Below, piece after piece: positions 14,753 through 16,010 of a stretch of 16,010 bases of DNA. The notes below the pieces were generated by a model, which saw only the letters and a program-made list of their open reading frames with translations, had not been told where the DNA came from and ran no database searches. The position numbers and the translations under genes were made by a program. Each line of letters opens with the position of its first letter. Within the stretch, counting starts at the first letter, position 1. This stretch comes from Alistipes sp. (lineage in GTDB: Bacteria; Bacteroidota; Bacteroidia; Bacteroidales; Rikenellaceae). The stretch is taken from NCBI GenBank assembly GCA_017560305.1, contig JAFYOF010000057.1, positions 1-16,010 on the forward strand, read 5' to 3'.

Positions 14753-15856
14753 ATGAAGATTTCAAAGTTTTTTATGGCTGCTGCGGCTGTTCTCGTGATG
14801 GCATCGTGCGGTAGCAAGCCACAGCAGGATTGCTGCGGCAAGTGCAAGGAGTTCCCAATCGGTTTGCAGCTCTACTCTGTTCGCGGTGATATGGAGCAGG
14901 ACTTCAAGGGTACACTTCAGGCTGTGAAGGATATGGGCTTCGACGGCGTTGAGTTCGCGGGCTTGTTTGGCAACACTCCAGAGCAGGTTAAGGCTTGGTG
15001 TGAGGAGATTGGCTTGAACCCTATCTCTGCGCATGTGCCATTGGCTGATATGTTGGCTGATGTTGACAAGGTGATTGCTGATTACAAGGCTATTGGCTGC
15101 GAGTACATCGTTGTGCCTTATGTAACCGAGGAGCGTCGTCCAGGTGGCGAGTTGTTCTTGCAGATGGTTGAGGAGATTCGCTCAATCGGCGAGAAGTGCA
15201 AGGCTGCTGGTTTGACTTTGCTCTACCACAACCACGACTTCGAGTTCAAGACTTTGGAGAGCGGCGAGTATGGTTTGGATTACCTCTACGCAAATGTTCC
15301 TGCCGACCTCTTGCAGACAGAGTTGGATCAGTGCTGGGTGAAGTTCTCTGGCGTTGACCCAGTTGAGTATTTGAAGAAGTACACAGGTCGCTCACCAGTG
15401 GTTCACCTCAAGGACTACTACAAGGAGGGCGAGATGGAGGGTGACCCATACGCACTTATCGGCTTGAACGAGGGCGAGGAGAAGAAGAGCTCAGCATTTG
15501 AGTTCCGCCCATTGGGTTGCGGTGTTCAGGACATCCCATCTATCATCAAGGCTGCTGTGAAGGCTGAGAGCAAGTGGCTCATCGTTGAGCAGGATCAGCC
15601 AAGCTTGGAGAAGACTCCTATGGAGTGCGTTGCAATGAGTATGGAGTACTTGAAGAAGCTCAAGGCTGAGGGTTGCTGCGATGGTGGTGACCACGAGGGC
15701 TGCGGCGAGGGTTGCGGTGATTGCGGTGACTGCGACAAGGAGGCTTCTTGTGGCGAGGGTTGCGGCGAGAAGGCATCTTGCGGCGAGGCAAAGGCTTGCG
15801 GTGGCGAGAAGGCTGCTTGTGGCGAGAAGAAGGCTTGCGGCGGTTGCAAGAAATAA
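14753..15856 (+). CDS. Sugar phosphate isomerase/epimerase-like lipoprotein with Cys-rich tail, 367 aa
   Basis: This is a predicted lipoprotein enzyme with a xylose-isomerase-like TIM barrel (AP endonuclease 2 family). The start at 14753 begins a lipoprotein signal (lipobox MASC, Cys19); an in-frame ATG at 14720 would spoil it. Barrel landmarks are IGLQLYSVR, GFDGVEFAG, ISAHVPL, LLYHNHDFEF, TELDQCWVKFSG, VVHLKDYY and WLIVEQDQ, supplying the usual Glu, His and Asp metal ligands. Exported relatives in Bacteroidota are linked to 3-keto-sugar or inositol-type metabolism together with Gfo/Idh/MocA enzymes, such as the one in this window. The odd part is residues about 302-367: 13 cysteines in a Gly/Glu/Lys/Ala-rich, repeat-like tail (GEGCG, GEKASCG, GEKKACGG). 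A further cluster, DCCGKC, follows the lipid cysteine. The tail could bind metal or form disulfides. Confidence 0.88.
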   Translation: MKISKFFMAAAAVLVMASCGSKPQQDCCGKCKEFPIGLQLYSVRGDMEQDFKGTLQAVKDMGFDGVEFAGLFGNTPEQVKAWCEEIGLNPISAHVPLADMLADVDKVIADYKAIGCEYIVVPYVTEERRPGGELFLQMVEEIRSIGEKCKAAGLTLLYHNHDFEFKTLESGEYGLDYLYANVPADLLQTELDQCWVKFSGVDPVEYLKKYTGRSPVVHLKDYYKEGEMEGDPYALIGLNEGEEKKSSAFEFRPLGCGVQDIPSIIKAAVKAESKWLIVEQDQPSLEKTPMECVAMSMEYLKKLKAEGCCDGGDHEGCGEGCGDCGDCDKEASCGEGCGEKASCGEAKACGGEKAACGEKKACGGCKK

Positions 15857-15876
15857 TTGATTTTTCAAGGATAGAG

Positions 15877-15909
15877 TGCCGACCTCATTGCGGGGTCGGC
15901 ATTTTTTTT
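15877..15909 (+). terminator. Intrinsic terminator of the TIM-barrel lipoprotein gene
   Basis: Eight-base perfect arms TGCCGACC / GGTCGGCA (15877-15884 with 15894-15901) enclose a nine-base loop, followed by eight T. It begins 20 bases after the stop codon. Confidence 0.92.
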
Positions 15910-15973
15910 ATTTTGTTGGTTGATTGTTGATTAAAATCTTGACCAAATGGGCGGTAAATTAAACTAAAATGCC

Positions 15974-15981
15974 TATTTTTG
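15974..15981 (+). promoter_or_regulatory. Probable -7 element for the gene starting at the right edge
   Basis: TATTTTTG matches TAnnTTTG and lies 23 bases before an ATG at 16005, after the terminator of the previous gene. No TTG was found at the usual -33 distance. Confidence 0.5.
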
Positions 15982-16004
15982 TCTAAATTCAAAATAATAG
16001 TATT

Positions 16005-16010
16005 ATGAAA
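16005..16010 (+). CDS. Possible start of a further gene (partial, two codons)
   Basis: An ATG AAA pair at the right edge follows a -7-like element and an A-rich leader, as for other genes in the window that start Met-Lys. Only two codons are visible, so nothing can be said about the product. Confidence 0.4.

Overview
The window looks like chromosomal DNA of a gut-type member of the Bacteroidota, probably order Bacteroidales. The support is DUF4493 and PCMD lipoproteins with acidic residues after the lipid cysteine, A-rich leaders instead of Shine-Dalgarno sites, and promoters with a TAnnTTTG -7 element. The genus cannot be fixed from sequence alone. No rRNA, tRNA, CRISPR array, transposase or phage gene was seen.

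Region 1 (1-8321, + strand) is a tight run of envelope genes: the 3' end of one gene, three DUF4493-type lipoproteins of growing complexity (231-1046, 1081-2877, 2880-4994), two paralogous outer-membrane beta-barrels (5094-5873, 5884-6699) and a second PCMD lipoprotein (6699-8321). The last lipoprotein before the barrels and the one after them share an FN3-like plus PCMD C-terminal half. Spacing is 0 to 40 bases, except for a 99-base hairpin-containing gap at 4995-5093. The run ends at a strong hairpin (8386-8413). It is best read as one surface-protein operon of unknown function, and it is the most promising candidate for an undescribed system.

Region 2 (8434-11810, - strand) holds four genes: a secreted-type Gfo/Idh/MocA oxidoreductase, a CatA-like acetyltransferase, a phosphodiester glycosidase (NAGPA family) and a single-domain cyclophilin. 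The acetyltransferase and glycosidase genes lie only six bases apart. A terminator-like hairpin separates the cyclophilin from the glycosidase.

Region 3 (11971-16010, + strand) holds an SDR-type L-threonine 3-dehydrogenase-like enzyme with a good terminator, a 457-base intergenic region with two copies of a structured repeat (88 identical bases, 136-base period), an NhaC-type Na+/H+ antiporter, and a lipoprotein with a xylose-isomerase-like TIM barrel and a 13-cysteine tail. It ends with a terminator and the first codons of a further gene. The threonine dehydrogenase, antiporter and TIM-barrel genes each have their own TAnnTTTG promoter and look monocistronic.

Family names come from reading motifs and are not database results. 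Functions of the region 1 proteins are not known.
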